A stretch of DNA of 64,000 bases, taken from the NCBI GenBank assembly GCA_903832055.1, contig CAILAC010000016.1, positions 1 through 64,000 on the forward strand, given 5' to 3'. The notes beneath the pieces are model-generated. The model saw nothing but the letters and a program-made list of their open reading frames with translations, was not told where the DNA came from and did not search any database. The stretch is from an uncultured Acidobacteriota bacterium. GTDB taxonomy: Bacteria > Acidobacteriota > Terriglobia > Terriglobales > Acidobacteriaceae. Of this stretch, positions 39,274-48,852 are shown piece after piece; the first letter of the stretch is position 1, and each line of letters starts with the position of its first letter. Both the position numbers and the translations under genes were made by a program.

Positions 39274-40701
39274 TTCTTCATTTTTGGCCCTTTTTGCGAT
39301 CAGGTCGAAGGGCTTTCTATATGTAGGATAAAGACTTACAGCATCAATAGAGCAGTTCGAAAGTACCATTTTGAGCAAATCGGCTTGTTCTGCTGGTTTT
39401 CTCGTAAGGTACAGAAAATAAGCCCTTTCCGCGAGTTCTAAAGTCCTTTGCAGTGTCAGGACGCGATCATCCGGTTTCTCGGTTTCGAGCTGAGAAATGA
39501 CTGCCATAAGTCGCAATTCCTCATTCGCCCAATCTGTCTGTTTCCGTTGCCAGAACTGCTCTGTAATCTTGCCGTCAAGCTTGTCGTTATAGGCTGAGTC
39601 GATGCGGCTTCGCAGGGATGCCAGTTCCCGCTCCAGACGTGCGCGCTCCTTTACCGATTGGGCTCGCATATCGGCCTGAGTCTGCTGCAAAGAAGCTCCG
39701 ATTGTTCGCGCTACCTCTGGCGGGATTTGTATGTCCTGGAGCAGTTGCCCAAGGCGCTCGGCCACCACTTCTTCCCGCATGTTGGGGAGTGCGCATTTTC
39801 CCCGATAGCCGGTGCAACGGTAATAGATGTACTTCTCTTTCTTGATCTCGCCGGTCACCGTGCAATTGTCGTGGGCACAGTTGAGCATGCCGCGAAACGC
39901 AAGGTCACGGGTGCCGTATTTGGGCCTGTTGTGACCGTTCAAAATCGATTGCACCTGGACGTACAACTCCGGGCGGATGAATTTGGGTTGATCGCCGTTG
40001 TACGTGTTGCCGGACCACACGAAACGTCCAATGTAAAACGGATTGTTGAACATCTTGTGCAGATTGGTTTTCGAGATGTTCGTACCGGTGACGCGACGCA
40101 ATTCCTTCGATAGTGCCAACAGGGAATAACGTCCGCTGGCGTACATTTCAAATGCACGTTGCGCGATTGCCGACTTCTCTGGATGGATTTCGATGGTACG
40201 TGTCGCAGGATTGTTGCGGTAGCCGAAGGGGGCACGTCCTGGATACATGCCCTGGGACGCCTTCTCATTCATCCCCTTTTTCACTTCCTCGCTGAGGTTG
40301 TCGGTGTAGTACTTGGAGGACACGAGTTCAATGCCGTGCATGAATTTCGTTTGAGCACGCGCGTCTTTTGAAAGCACTGTACCGGTCTTTACGAAATGGA
40401 TTTCCAGATTGAGCTTGTTGAGCGAGACTTCATCTTCGAAGTTTCTCGAAAGACGGTCTGTCTTTTCGACAAGAACCAACCGGCACGTTTTCGAGTGTTT
40501 CAGGAATTCAAGCATGTTGCCGAATTCCTTTCGGCCCGCACTCTTGGCGGACTCTATGTCGATGAACTCTCGGACTATCTCCATGCCATTCTTTTGGGCA
40601 AACGTACGCAGAGATTTCACTTGAGCTTCGATGGAATAGCCTTCTTCTTTCTGCTCACGGCTGGATACACGTGCATAGAGAACTGCGGTACGTGTGGTCA
40701 T
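39208..40701 (-). CDS. Large serine recombinase whose frame ends inside tRNA-Pro
   Basis: 497 residues of the resolvase/integrase family. The N-terminus YARVSSREQ contains the catalytic serine (Ser13), and later come VEKTDRLSRNFED and the recombinase domain (GMYPGRAPFGYRNNP). A zinc ribbon follows (CAHDNC...YYRCTGYRGKC), then a long coiled coil (about 345-430). It overlaps the small upstream gene by four bases and has AAAGGGA before its start. The last 21 residues are translated from the tRNA-Pro complement, so the protein's end is supplied by the attachment site. It is the likely mover of the island and perhaps of its relatives. Confidence 0.88.
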   Translation of the reverse strand: MTTRTAVLYARVSSREQKEEGYSIEAQVKSLRTFAQKNGMEIVREFIDIESAKSAGRKEFGNMLEFLKHSKTCRLVLVEKTDRLSRNFEDEVSLNKLNLEIHFVKTGTVLSKDARAQTKFMHGIELVSSKYYTDNLSEEVKKGMNEKASQGMYPGRAPFGYRNNPATRTIEIHPEKSAIAQRAFEMYASGRYSLLALSKELRRVTGTNISKTNLHKMFNNPFYIGRFVWSGNTYNGDQPKFIRPELYVQVQSILNGHNRPKYGTRDLAFRGMLNCAHDNCTVTGEIKKEKYIYYRCTGYRGKCALPNMREEVVAERLGQLLQDIQIPPEVARTIGASLQQTQADMRAQSVKERARLERELASLRSRIDSAYNDKLDGKITEQFWQRKQTDWANEELRLMAVISQLETEKPDDRVLTLQRTLELAERAYFLYLTRKPAEQADLLKMVLSNCSIDAVSLYPTYRKPFDLIAKRAKNEEWSGREDSNLRPPGPEPGALPG

Positions 40702-40898
40702 CTGGTCCCTTTCTTCGGTACGTCAAATTTGACGGGTGTCTCCTTTACCCGGTTGGCCCAACGGGTAACGGCTGCTTTACGTGCGATCTCGCTTCGTCGC
40801 TCTGGCGGAATCACTTCCTGGCGCTTTGCAGCTCCGATCTTCCCCTGTTCCCGGAAGAAAGCTCTGATGTTCTCGGGTAATTCCATCGTGACACTCAT
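40698..40898 (-). CDS. Small basic protein coupled to the recombinase
   Basis: 66 residues from ATG 40898 (TTG at 40925 and ATG at 40886 are alternatives). The segment GAAKRQEVIPPERRSEIARKAAVTRWA is a basic, helix-forming pattern seen in small proteins next to mobile-element recombinases. I do not know its function; DNA binding is plausible. Its stop overlaps the recombinase start (ATGA), so translation is coupled. Confidence 0.55.
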   Translation of the reverse strand: MSVTMELPENIRAFFREQGKIGAAKRQEVIPPERRSEIARKAAVTRWANRVKETPVKFDVPKKGTR

Positions 40899-40939
40899 TA
40901 TGCTTAGCCCCGTTGCATTCGTCAATAGTCACGTGAGAT

Positions 40940-41548
40940 TCAGGCTGCTAGTTGCACAATTGTTGACGCCCGGTAGCTCTCAAAGATTTGCTCCAACGAA
41001 ATTGCTGATTCCTCGCCGTCTGAAAAGAACCTGGCGTAGCGCTCCATCGTTCTAGCTGCATTGCCTTTAGTCTGCCTGTTGAGTCGCTTGCGAAATTCCT
41101 GCATTCCCACCCGTTGTGATTCCGCGCTCATCCCTAGCCCGGTGTAGTATTCAAGCCCTTCACACTCCTCCGGGGTTGGCAGTCTGACGACTCCAGAACG
41201 TACGATTTCCAACTGAGTGAACGGGTTGAAATCTGGCGCGTGAGTCAATTGTTCGAAAGTGGCGAGTTCCTGCGGTATCCGCTTTCCACCGCACTGGCGC
41301 TCTATGCGGGTTCGAATGTCTGTCTCCTTAAACCCGAACTCAATTTCAAATTCCAGTGGATCGGCGTCTTTGCTCGCCTTCCGTTGCATCCTGCGAAATT
41401 GAACCTGGCTCTCTTTCGTCTTGTTGTAAATTCGAAAGACATTCGGCCTGCTTCCGGCGCTAATGGTTTCGACTTCTCCACGCCCTATCAAACCGTACCG
41501 AAGTTCGCCAAACTCGTTGTCCGTTCGCTTGAATTTGAATCGGGTGGT
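40940..41548 (-). pseudogene. 5'-truncated phage/plasmid replication-protein fragment
   Basis: The frame from about 41548 reads TTRFKFKRTDNEFGELRYG, then GRGEVETISAGSRPNVFRIY and FNPFTQLEIV, and ends at 40940. The RIYNKTKE-type segment resembles filamentous-phage/plasmid replication initiators of the gene II group. Its beginning is missing: an in-frame TAG at 41549-41551 marks where it has been joined to the Rhs tip. A TTG at 41491 could restart translation. It is probably a remnant; the family call is tentative. Confidence 0.5.
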
Positions 41549-42161
41549 CTACTTCATTTGGTTGATTGAAAGTGTTCTGCAGAATTGCGCTTTCCTTTTC
41601 ACTGAATGGGCCATTGGAACCAGTGGTAGGACTCATGATATCGCTGGGATCAGGCGATGCAATCCGCTGATCGACTCCAATGAATTCAGAATGCCCCATC
41701 TCCGAATGAGCCAATTCATGAGAGCCATTTTCCACTGCATTATCAATCATTTGCTGTTCGGTTTTTGGCGCTTCACCTCTCGTTACACCGTTAACGTCAA
41801 CAGCACCATAATTTGGAAAGTTCTTAGGATCACTAAATGCGGCAGCCCCTGCAGGAATCGTAACGAAAGCAGCATCCTTCCCGCCCACAAGTTCAACGGT
41901 CTGCGAATGCCCATCTTTCGTCATGCCCCGAAACGGCCCATCGCTCACCACGGAATATGAAACATTCTTTACGCCAGCCGCAGAATACTTCTGCGCCATA
42001 GCCGCCCCAATTCTCGCGGCCTGCTCATTTGTCACTGCTCCTGTTCTGTTCCATATAAATAATCGAAGCTCTTTACCGTCAGGATCGATATAGATCAACG
42101 GATTGTTGCGAGTGAATGAGTACATATTCCATTGCTGCGGGTCTAGCATCCTCTCCGTCAC
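41460..42161 (-). CDS. Orphan Rhs core with metallopeptidase-like C-terminal tip
   Basis: 233 residues. The first 30 are the end of an Rhs-associated core (RMLDPQQWNMYSFTRNNPLI, YIDPDGK), beginning within the island's right-end repeat, so the main Rhs body is absent. The tip contains HELAHSEMGH (148-157), a zinc-protease-like HExxH with another His five residues later, and a methionine-turn-like DIMSPTTG (174-181). This suggests a peptidase effector, although the third ligand is one residue nearer than in metzincins. The last 27 residues are read out of frame from the adjoining replication-gene DNA, so the end is chimeric. No immunity gene follows. Confidence 0.65.
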   Translation of the reverse strand: MTERMLDPQQWNMYSFTRNNPLIYIDPDGKELRLFIWNRTGAVTNEQAARIGAAMAQKYSAAGVKNVSYSVVSDGPFRGMTKDGHSQTVELVGGKDAAFVTIPAGAAAFSDPKNFPNYGAVDVNGVTRGEAPKTEQQMIDNAVENGSHELAHSEMGHSEFIGVDQRIASPDPSDIMSPTTGSNGPFSEKESAILQNTFNQPNEVDHPIQIQANGQRVWRTSVRFDRAWRSRNH

Positions 42162-42208
42162 GCAGCACCAAGCAGAAAAGTTCTAAAATCGTCTTCTAGC
42201 CCCGACCA
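42153..42208. repeat. Shared right-end repeat, copy 1
   Basis: 56 bp that align without gaps to 56581-56636 with seven differences. It includes the invariant core CAGAAAAGTTCTAAAATCGT and ends in CCCCGACCA, the tRNA-Pro 3' terminus. It marks the right boundary of the first island. Confidence 0.85.
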
Positions 42209-42249
42209 ATTTCTTCAAAAAGCCAATCAAAACTAATACTCAGCGGTCG
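42209..42249. repeat. Shared left-end repeat, truncated copy
   Basis: Directly after the right-end repeat comes a shortened copy of the sequence that follows tRNA-Pro(TGG) at 53883, with the common core ACTAATACTCAGCGGTCG. Similarity stops near 42249, as if a second cassette had once followed and been lost. Confidence 0.75.
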
Positions 42250-42401
42250 AACAGTCGGCCGCGAGAGCACCGGCTTGTTTGTGGTGGTTTCAGCTGCTCG
42301 GGGTCTACCGGCGATAAATGCTGTTTACAACTCATAGCTGCGCAAGCTACATTGAATCCCGTTCGCGTCTTTGGTAAATAAAGCGATTTAGGAGTCAAAA
42401 A

Positions 42402-45119
42402 ATGTACAGCTTTTCCAGCGCCCGCTCTGCCCGCATTCCTTTAATTTTCTGCCTCGTTACTGTCGCTGTCCTGCTCCTGTCGCCCATTGCGAAAGCGCAG
42501 CAGCCCGCTGCCGCGGAGGCCATGCAGGACGCATCAAAACTGCCTTACATGAATCCTGCCTTGCCCATCGAGCAGCGCGTCAACGACCTGATTCAGCGCA
42601 TGACGCTTGAAGAGAAGGCGACGCAGCTGGTGAACCAGGCCCGCTCCGTTCCCCGGCTCGGTGTGCCGGCGTATGACTGGTGGAGCGAGAGCCTGCATGG
42701 CGTCGCGGTGAACGGCACTACGGAGTTTCCCGAGCCGGTTGGGCTTGGCGCGACATTTGACCCTGAGACGATCCACCAGATGGCGATTGCCATCAGCATT
42801 GAGGCCCGCATCAAGCATGTGCAGGCGGTTCGCGCCGGGCATAGCAACATCTTTGAGGGACTCGACTTCTGGGCGCCGAATATCAACATCTTCCGCGATC
42901 CGCGCTGGGGTCGGGGCCAGGAGACGTACGGCGAAGACCCCTTCCTGACCGGACGCATGGGCGTGGCATTTGTGACCGGCATGCAGGGCGACGACCCGAA
43001 ATACTACCGTGTCATCTCCACGCCCAAGCACTATGCCGTGCACAGCGGCCCTGAGCCGACGCGCCATTTTGCGGACGTAGATGTGAGCAAGCACGACGAG
43101 ATCGACACGTATCTTCCTGCTTTCCGCGCAGCTGTTACCGAGGGCAAAGCAGGCTCGGTCATGTGCTCTTACAACTCGATCAATGGGCAGCCGGGCTGCG
43201 CGAATGAGTTTCTCCTTCAGGATCAGTTGCGCACCAAGTGGGGATTCCAGGGGTATGTTGTTTCGGATTGCGGTGCCGTCACGGATATTTTCAACGGTCA
43301 TCGCTACCGGCCGTCGCAGGCCCAGGCCTCTGGCATTTCACTCCGCCGCGGCATGGATAACGAGTGTGCCGACTTCTTTGCCAAGGTCAACGACGATCAT
43401 GACTACAAGCCATACATTGATGCGGTGAAGCAGGGCTACCTGACCGAAAGCGAAATCGACACCACGCTACGCAGGCTCTTTACCGCCCGCATGAAACTCG
43501 GCATGTTTGACCCGCCCGAGATGGTTCCATATTCCAAAATTGATGAGAAGGAACTGGACTCAGCGGAACACCGTGCTCTGGCGCGCAAACTGGCCAACGA
43601 GTCCATGGTCCTGCTGAAAAATGACGGCGTGCTGCCGCTCAAGACGGGCGCGCTCAAGATCGCCGTCGTTGGCCCGCTCGCCGACCAGACCAGGGTGCTG
43701 CTGGGCAACTACAACGGCATCCCCAACCACACCGTCAGCGTCCTCGAGGGGCTCAAGGCTGAGTTCCCAACAGCGCAAGTCACCTACGTCGCCGGAACTC
43801 AGTTCCTGCGAAGCGAGGGGGTTCTGGTTCCTGCATCGCTGCTTACCACCCCTGATGGCAAGCCGGGGCTCAAGGAAGACTTTGCCACGGGCGACGTCAT
43901 GGGCGGCAAACCCACTCCGCTGGCCAGCCGAGTTGCCGCGAAAGCTGACTACTCCGGTGAATCGCTTCCCAAGGAGACTGAGGGCAAAAAGCCCCTCCTC
44001 GTCAGCTGGTCTGGCTTCCTTACTCCCATGGAGACGGGTGATTACAACCTCGGCGTCCTCGCAGATGGTTTTGCGATGCTCTCAGCCGACGGAAAACAGC
44101 TCGCTCTCGAATATCAGACCACCGGTCCTGAAGCGAAGATGGGACGCGTCCATCTGGAAAAGGGCAAGAAGGTTGAAATCAAGGTGCAGTACTCGGCTAT
44201 GGCCTTCTCGGCTGGGGCGTCGCCGAAACCAAAGCTACAGCTGATCTGGTCGCCAGTGGACATGAAGCCCTCACCTGCCGCAATCGCAGCGGCAAAGAGC
44301 GCGGACGTTGTTGTGGCCGTCGTCGGGATCACCAGCCAGCTTGAAGGCGAAGAGATGCCGGTAAGCGAAGAGGGATTCCAGGGAGGCGACCGTACCAGCC
44401 TTGACCTGCCTCGCCCGGAGCAGGATTTGCTCGAAGCCGTCTCTGCCACCGGCAAGCCCCTGGTCGTTGTCCTCATGAATGGCAGCGCGCTCGGCGTGAA
44501 CTGGGCTGATCAGCATGCCAATGCCATCATCGACGCGTGGTATTCCGGCGAAGAAGGCGGCGCTGCGGTTGCTGAAACGCTCAGCGGCAAGAACAATCCC
44601 GCCGGCCGGCTGCCCGTCACCTTCTACAAAGATGTGAGCCAGCTGCCGCACTTCGAGGACTACTCGATGCAGGGCCGCACATATCGCTACTTTACGGGAG
44701 CCCCGCTCTATCCCTTCGGTTATGGACTGAGCTACACGAAGTTTGCCTACAGTAATCTGAGCGTCCCGACCACTCCAGTTGCTGCCGGTGATCCCGTCAA
44801 GGCCCAGGTTACTGTGACCAACACCGGATCTCTTGCCGGGGACGACGTTGTTCAGCTCTATCTCAACTTCCCCGACGTCAAGGGTGCTCCGCTCAAAGCT
44901 CTGCGTGGATTCAAACGTGTCCATCTGGCAGCCGGCGAGAGCCAGACTGTTTCGTTTGAACTGAAGGATCGCGACCTCAGCATGGTCACTGAAGATGGCG
45001 ACCCGATCATTGCTGCCGGAGCTTACACGGTCTCCGTTGGCGGTGGCCAGCCAAAAACCACAGCATCGACTCTCTCTGCACCGTTGACCATTACGGGGAT
45101 GGTCAAGCTTTCCGAATAG
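42402..45119 (+). CDS. GH3 beta-xylosidase/beta-glucosidase with PA14 domain
   Basis: 905 residues with a signal peptide (about 1-29). The GH3 N-domain includes NIFRDPRWGRGQETYGEDPF, a pattern typical of the xylosidase branch, and the nucleophile Asp289 in VVSDCGAVTD. A PA14-like carbohydrate-binding insert lies at about 480-625, then the GH3 C-domain with the candidate acid/base region, and a fibronectin-III-like end (about 790-905). The start has AGGAG seven bases upstream. It probably releases xylose or glucose from plant oligosaccharides in the periplasm. Downstream genes for xylonate breakdown favour xylose. Confidence 0.9.
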   Translation: MYSFSSARSARIPLIFCLVTVAVLLLSPIAKAQQPAAAEAMQDASKLPYMNPALPIEQRVNDLIQRMTLEEKATQLVNQARSVPRLGVPAYDWWSESLHGVAVNGTTEFPEPVGLGATFDPETIHQMAIAISIEARIKHVQAVRAGHSNIFEGLDFWAPNINIFRDPRWGRGQETYGEDPFLTGRMGVAFVTGMQGDDPKYYRVISTPKHYAVHSGPEPTRHFADVDVSKHDEIDTYLPAFRAAVTEGKAGSVMCSYNSINGQPGCANEFLLQDQLRTKWGFQGYVVSDCGAVTDIFNGHRYRPSQAQASGISLRRGMDNECADFFAKVNDDHDYKPYIDAVKQGYLTESEIDTTLRRLFTARMKLGMFDPPEMVPYSKIDEKELDSAEHRALARKLANESMVLLKNDGVLPLKTGALKIAVVGPLADQTRVLLGNYNGIPNHTVSVLEGLKAEFPTAQVTYVAGTQFLRSEGVLVPASLLTTPDGKPGLKEDFATGDVMGGKPTPLASRVAAKADYSGESLPKETEGKKPLLVSWSGFLTPMETGDYNLGVLADGFAMLSADGKQLALEYQTTGPEAKMGRVHLEKGKKVEIKVQYSAMAFSAGASPKPKLQLIWSPVDMKPSPAAIAAAKSADVVVAVVGITSQLEGEEMPVSEEGFQGGDRTSLDLPRPEQDLLEAVSATGKPLVVVLMNGSALGVNWADQHANAIIDAWYSGEEGGAAVAETLSGKNNPAGRLPVTFYKDVSQLPHFEDYSMQGRTYRYFTGAPLYPFGYGLSYTKFAYSNLSVPTTPVAAGDPVKAQVTVTNTGSLAGDDVVQLYLNFPDVKGAPLKALRGFKRVHLAAGESQTVSFELKDRDLSMVTEDGDPIIAAGAYTVSVGGGQPKTTASTLSAPLTITGMVKLSE

Positions 45120-45129
45120 TCTCCAAACC

Positions 45130-45172
45130 GAGTAGCCCAGCGTCAGCGAGCAGTGCCGGCGCTGGGCTACTC
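45130..45172. terminator. Long hairpin between GH3 and cupin genes
   Basis: A perfect 13-bp inverted repeat, GAGTAGCCCAGCG (45130-45142)/CGCTGGGCTACTC (45160-45172), with a 17-base loop. It lies between converging genes and contains the cupin stop codon. There is no T-run on either side, so its role as terminator is only likely. Confidence 0.6.
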
Positions 45173-45655
45173 CACTTCTTTCACTTTCACCACAAAGTAT
45201 GTCAGCGTGGTTCCTTTGGGAATCAGCAGTTGGTGCGGAGTATTCGGGGGAATGTGGATAACATCGCCTTTGCCCAGCTCTGTCGTAGTCCCATGTGCAA
45301 TGCCAGTGCCCTTGAGCTCCCCGGGGCCTGTAGTCGCGGCATCCTGCATTTCTCCGCCGGAAAGCAAGGTGGCCTTGCCATCAACAATCACGAAGATATC
45401 GGCAAATTTCTCGTGTACCTCAGCGTTGCCATCTTTCGTTCGAACACTGAGCATCGTAAAGTCGACGCCGTATTTTTCCAAGGTGATCGCTGCAGCGCCA
45501 CTCGTGGTCCTGGCCTTGTCAATGAGAGGTTGCGACTGCTCCATCAGAGACTGAGGAGTGTAGTGGTCTGTCTTTTGCGCGACGCCTGTTTCAGTTGAAA
45601 GCAAGCTACAGGCAACAATCAGCAGCGCGCCGAATCGAGTCGATTTGAACATCAT
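45167..45655 (-). CDS. Exported cupin-domain protein
   Basis: 162 residues with a signal peptide (about 1-26). It has one cupin beta-barrel: the first motif is [23 protein letters not shown] and the second is [21 protein letters not shown], with histidines in metal-ligand positions. Substrate unknown. It converges on the GH3 gene and lies next to the xylonate-pathway genes, so a role in sugar metabolism is possible but unproven. Confidence 0.88.
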   Translation of the reverse strand: MMFKSTRFGALLIVACSLLSTETGVAQKTDHYTPQSLMEQSQPLIDKARTTSGAAAITLEKYGVDFTMLSVRTKDGNAEVHEKFADIFVIVDGKATLLSGGEMQDAATTGPGELKGTGIAHGTTTELGKGDVIHIPPNTPHQLLIPKGTTLTYFVVKVKEVE

Positions 45656-45786
45656 TCCTCACCTTCGATTGGTTCCTGATACGGTTCAGCAACCATAGTT
45701 TCACGCAAACCCAGTGTCAAACCTTCAAGGGAACGGAGAGCAAGGCTGGGCACTCCTGCCGTAAACTACATTCTGGATTGAGGATT

Positions 45787-47814
45787 ATGCCGATCTCCAA
45801 CATTTCGCTTGCAACTGTGCTTGAAAGCGACGACCTAGACCTGGCAGCCGTGAAGACCCACGCTCCCGGGCCGGCTGGGCAATTGCCGATCACAGCCGAA
45901 GTACTGCTCACTGCTCCCTCGGGCAATCTCTTCGGACTCAGCATGAACGTCGGCATGGGTTGGGATCCCGCCCGGTTGCTTGGCCCCGAAGTGCTGATTC
46001 TCAGCACCCACGGCGGAGTTCGGGCCCCGGATGGAACCCCGATCGCTCTCGGATTTCACTCCGGGCATTGGGAGGTCGGCCTTCTGGTTTCAGAGGCAGC
46101 GCGCCAGTTGAGCAAGATGGGTGCCGTGCCTTTTGCCGGGGCTTGCACTGACCCTTGCGATGGCCGCACACAGGGCACGACGGGCATGTTTGATTCGCTG
46201 CCCTTTCGCAATGATGCGGCTATTGTTTTGCGCCGCCTGATGCGCTCCTTACCGACACGCAGCGGTGTGCTGGGAGTTGCGACCTGCGACAAAGGGCTGC
46301 CGGCAATGATGATGGCTCTTGCCTCTGCGGGCGAAATACCTACGGTGCTCATCCCCGGCGGAGTCACGCTGCTCCCTGAAAACGGCGAAGACGCAGGCAA
46401 GGTCCAGACCATAGGGGCACGATTTGCGCAAAAACAGATCACCCTCGAGTACGCTGCAGAAATGGGTTGCCGCGCGTGCGCGACGCCGGGTGGTGGATGT
46501 CAGTTCCTGGGCACTGCCGCCACTTCTCAGGTCGTTGGTGAGGCCCTCGGGATGGCGCTGCCGCACAGCGCGCTCGCCCCGTCGGGGCAACCAATCTGGC
46601 TGGATATGGCCAGGCGCTCAGCCCAGGCAATGCTCCGCATGCATCACTTGCGCATTGGCACGCGCGACGTGCTCACCGATGCGGCAGTCAACAATGCAAT
46701 GGTCGTGCATGCAGCCTTTGGAGGCTCAACAAATCTGTTGTTGCACCTGCCTGCCATTGCCCATGCCGCAGGATTGAAACGGCCAGTGGCGGCCGACTGG
46801 GAGCGCATCAATCGCCAGGTGCCGCGCCTGGTGGATGCACTGCCGAACGGCCCGGGTAACTACGCGACGGTACAGGTATTTCTCGCCGGAGGCGTGCCTG
46901 AAGTGATGCTGCACCTGCGCCGTGCCGGTCTGCTGGACCTGAACGCCAGAACTGTCACCGGCGGTACGCTCAATGAGAGCCTCGATTGGTGGCAGGATAG
47001 TCCCCGTCGCCATGCTCTCAGAAAAAGCCTGCAGAAGCAGGATGGCATCGATCCCGACTATGTGATCATGGGGCCAGACCGCGCTCGTTCGCGCGGCCTT
47101 ACATCGACCGTTTGCTTCCCTGTCGGCAATCTCGCGCCTGAGGGCTCAGTAATCAAGAGCACATCGATCGATCCGACCTTGATCGATGAGCACGGCGTCT
47201 ATCGCCACACCGGCCCGGCAAAGGTCTTCATCACTGAATCCGCCGCCATTCAGGCCATCAAATCAGGTTCTGTGGTTGCCGGTGATGTCCTCGTGCTGAT
47301 CTGCAGCGGCCCGGCCGGCGCAGGCATGCAGGAGATTTACCAGATCACTTCCGCACTCAAGGCGCTTCCCTTTGGCAAGCACGTAGCAGTCCTCACAGAC
47401 GCGCGCTTCAGCGGGGTTTCAACCGGCGCCTGCATCGGCCATATTTCGCCCGAGGCCTTGATGGGCGGCGAACTGGGCAAACTCGAGGATGGCGACCAGA
47501 TTGAAATCATCATTGACCGCACCAGCCTCACAGGCACCGTCAATCTTGTTGGGGATGTGGAAGGGATATTCGGTGCCGAAACGGGCGCGAAACTACTCGC
47601 TTCGCGGTCCCCGCGCACGGATTTGCAGCCCCATCCGGCGCTTCCCGATGACACACGTCTCTGGGCGGCCCTGATTCAAGCCAGCGGCGGCATCTGGGCG
47701 GGATGCGTCTACGATGTCGAGGCGATTACCTCACTCCTCGAAAAAGGCCGTGCCGCCAGCCAGGCTGAGACCGCAGCTAAAACGACACTTCATGACAAGG
47801 GAGAAGTACTTTGA
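45787..47814 (+). CDS. IlvD/Edd-family D-xylonate dehydratase (YjhG/YagF type)
   Basis: 675 residues from ATG 45787 (a TTG at 45778 also fits), close to the length of YjhG/YagF and longer than IlvD. The Fe-S cysteines expected of the superfamily are seen in [16 protein letters not shown] and TPGGGC, and the later [20 protein letters not shown] is the family C-terminal signature. The enzyme converts D-xylonate into 2-keto-3-deoxy-D-xylonate. The stop overlaps the start of the FAH-family gene, which would perform the next dehydration in the Weimberg route. Confidence 0.88.
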   Translation: MPISNISLATVLESDDLDLAAVKTHAPGPAGQLPITAEVLLTAPSGNLFGLSMNVGMGWDPARLLGPEVLILSTHGGVRAPDGTPIALGFHSGHWEVGLLVSEAARQLSKMGAVPFAGACTDPCDGRTQGTTGMFDSLPFRNDAAIVLRRLMRSLPTRSGVLGVATCDKGLPAMMMALASAGEIPTVLIPGGVTLLPENGEDAGKVQTIGARFAQKQITLEYAAEMGCRACATPGGGCQFLGTAATSQVVGEALGMALPHSALAPSGQPIWLDMARRSAQAMLRMHHLRIGTRDVLTDAAVNNAMVVHAAFGGSTNLLLHLPAIAHAAGLKRPVAADWERINRQVPRLVDALPNGPGNYATVQVFLAGGVPEVMLHLRRAGLLDLNARTVTGGTLNESLDWWQDSPRRHALRKSLQKQDGIDPDYVIMGPDRARSRGLTSTVCFPVGNLAPEGSVIKSTSIDPTLIDEHGVYRHTGPAKVFITESAAIQAIKSGSVVAGDVLVLICSGPAGAGMQEIYQITSALKALPFGKHVAVLTDARFSGVSTGACIGHISPEALMGGELGKLEDGDQIEIIIDRTSLTGTVNLVGDVEGIFGAETGAKLLASRSPRTDLQPHPALPDDTRLWAALIQASGGIWAGCVYDVEAITSLLEKGRAASQAETAAKTTLHDKGEVL

Positions 47815-48638
47815 TCCTGTATCGAACAACCACTGGGCTCATCGTCAAGGAGGGCAGATCCTGCTATCGCCTCGAAGACACTTCTCTCGACGCGCTCATC
47901 GCTCGCAAAGACCTGCCCGGCTATCTGAGGGCAGCAATGGTCGGCAATGCCGCCTGCCCGCAGCCTGAGCCAGCGACTCTTCTTGCTCCTATCGAGAATC
48001 AGGAGGTATGGGCTTCTGGCGTGACTTACTACCGCAGCCGAAGTGCGCGTATCGAAGAGTCAAAAGATGCGGGTGGCGGAGACTTCTACGACCGCGTCTA
48101 CTCCGCCGAACGACCCGAACTCTTCTTCAAAGCCGTCGCGCACAAAGTCGCCGGCCCAGCGTCCGCTGTACGAATCAGGAGTGACGCAAAGTGGTCTGTT
48201 CCAGAGCCGGAGTTGACCCTCCTGATTAACCCTGCCGGAGAAATCATCGGCTACACCATCGGCAACGACATGAGTTCCAGAGATATTGAGGGCGCTAACC
48301 CTTTGTATCTTCCACAGGCAAAGGTCTACGACCGTAGTTGCGCGCTCGGCCCCTGCATCCTCATCCAAAAAGAGCCAATGCCCGCCGCGACCCAGATTTC
48401 GCTCGAAATCCTTCGTGCCGGCAAGGCAGAGTTTGCGGCCACAATCCAGCTCTCAGAAATGAAGCGCGATCCGCAGGTCCTCGCAGACTATCTCTTCCGG
48501 GACCAGAGCTTTCCCGTTGGCTGTTTTCTGCTGACCGGCACTGGAATCATTCCTCCTGATGCCTTCACCCTCCACTCTCAAGACGAGATTCGTATCTCGA
48601 TCAGCGGAATCGGAACCTTGACGAACTTTGTTGCGTAA
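47811..48638 (+). CDS. Fumarylacetoacetate hydrolase-family protein, candidate 2-keto-3-deoxy-xylonate dehydratase
   Basis: 275 residues. The TTG start at 47811 has AAGGGAG seven bases upstream and overlaps the previous stop (TTGA). The FAH fold is shown by [30 protein letters not shown] and LGPCILI, with acidic metal ligands. Family members include 2-keto-3-deoxy-L-arabonate/D-xylonate dehydratases. Because of the tight coupling to xylonate dehydratase I infer that it makes 2-ketoglutarate semialdehyde. The final dehydrogenase of that route is not in the window. Confidence 0.82.
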   Translation: MILYRTTTGLIVKEGRSCYRLEDTSLDALIARKDLPGYLRAAMVGNAACPQPEPATLLAPIENQEVWASGVTYYRSRSARIEESKDAGGGDFYDRVYSAERPELFFKAVAHKVAGPASAVRIRSDAKWSVPEPELTLLINPAGEIIGYTIGNDMSSRDIEGANPLYLPQAKVYDRSCALGPCILIQKEPMPAATQISLEILRAGKAEFAATIQLSEMKRDPQVLADYLFRDQSFPVGCFLLTGTGIIPPDAFTLHSQDEIRISISGIGTLTNFVA

Positions 48639-48852
48639 GCGTCGCGCCGCAATCCATTGAGTGGCGTAAGGCTGACTCGCGACAACCCAGGCGCGCTGTA
48701 ACAGAGTAAGGTCTCATAACTGAAATTGCTCTCGTACCTATCGATAGCTCATCGCAGCAATCCGGCGCAGAGTCGTCGCTTCAGGCACTCAAACGGCGGC
48801 TCGTGGTCAGGGGGTACGACCAGCGGAAGCTTGCCCCCCTCCGATGCAAGCA

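Larger units (their letters stand above)
39274..42208 (+). mobile_element. tRNA-Pro(CGG)-anchored island with recombinase and Rhs tip
   Basis: About 2.9 kb inserted exactly after the tRNA CCA. It carries a serine recombinase, a small coupled protein, a truncated replication-type gene and an orphan Rhs tip, all on the minus strand. The right boundary is CCCCGACCA (42200-42208), an exact copy of the tRNA's last nine bases (39265-39273). It is preceded by a 56-bp sequence shared with the other island (42153-42208 against 56581-56636, seven differences, no gaps). Unlike the other copies, its left end does not match the shared left-end sequence. Confidence 0.75.

Noticed and set aside
38954-39274. 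N-terminal extension of the homocysteine methyltransferase through tRNA-Pro
   Set aside because: The extension translates the complement of the tRNA and the spacer; the protein family starts near 38953.
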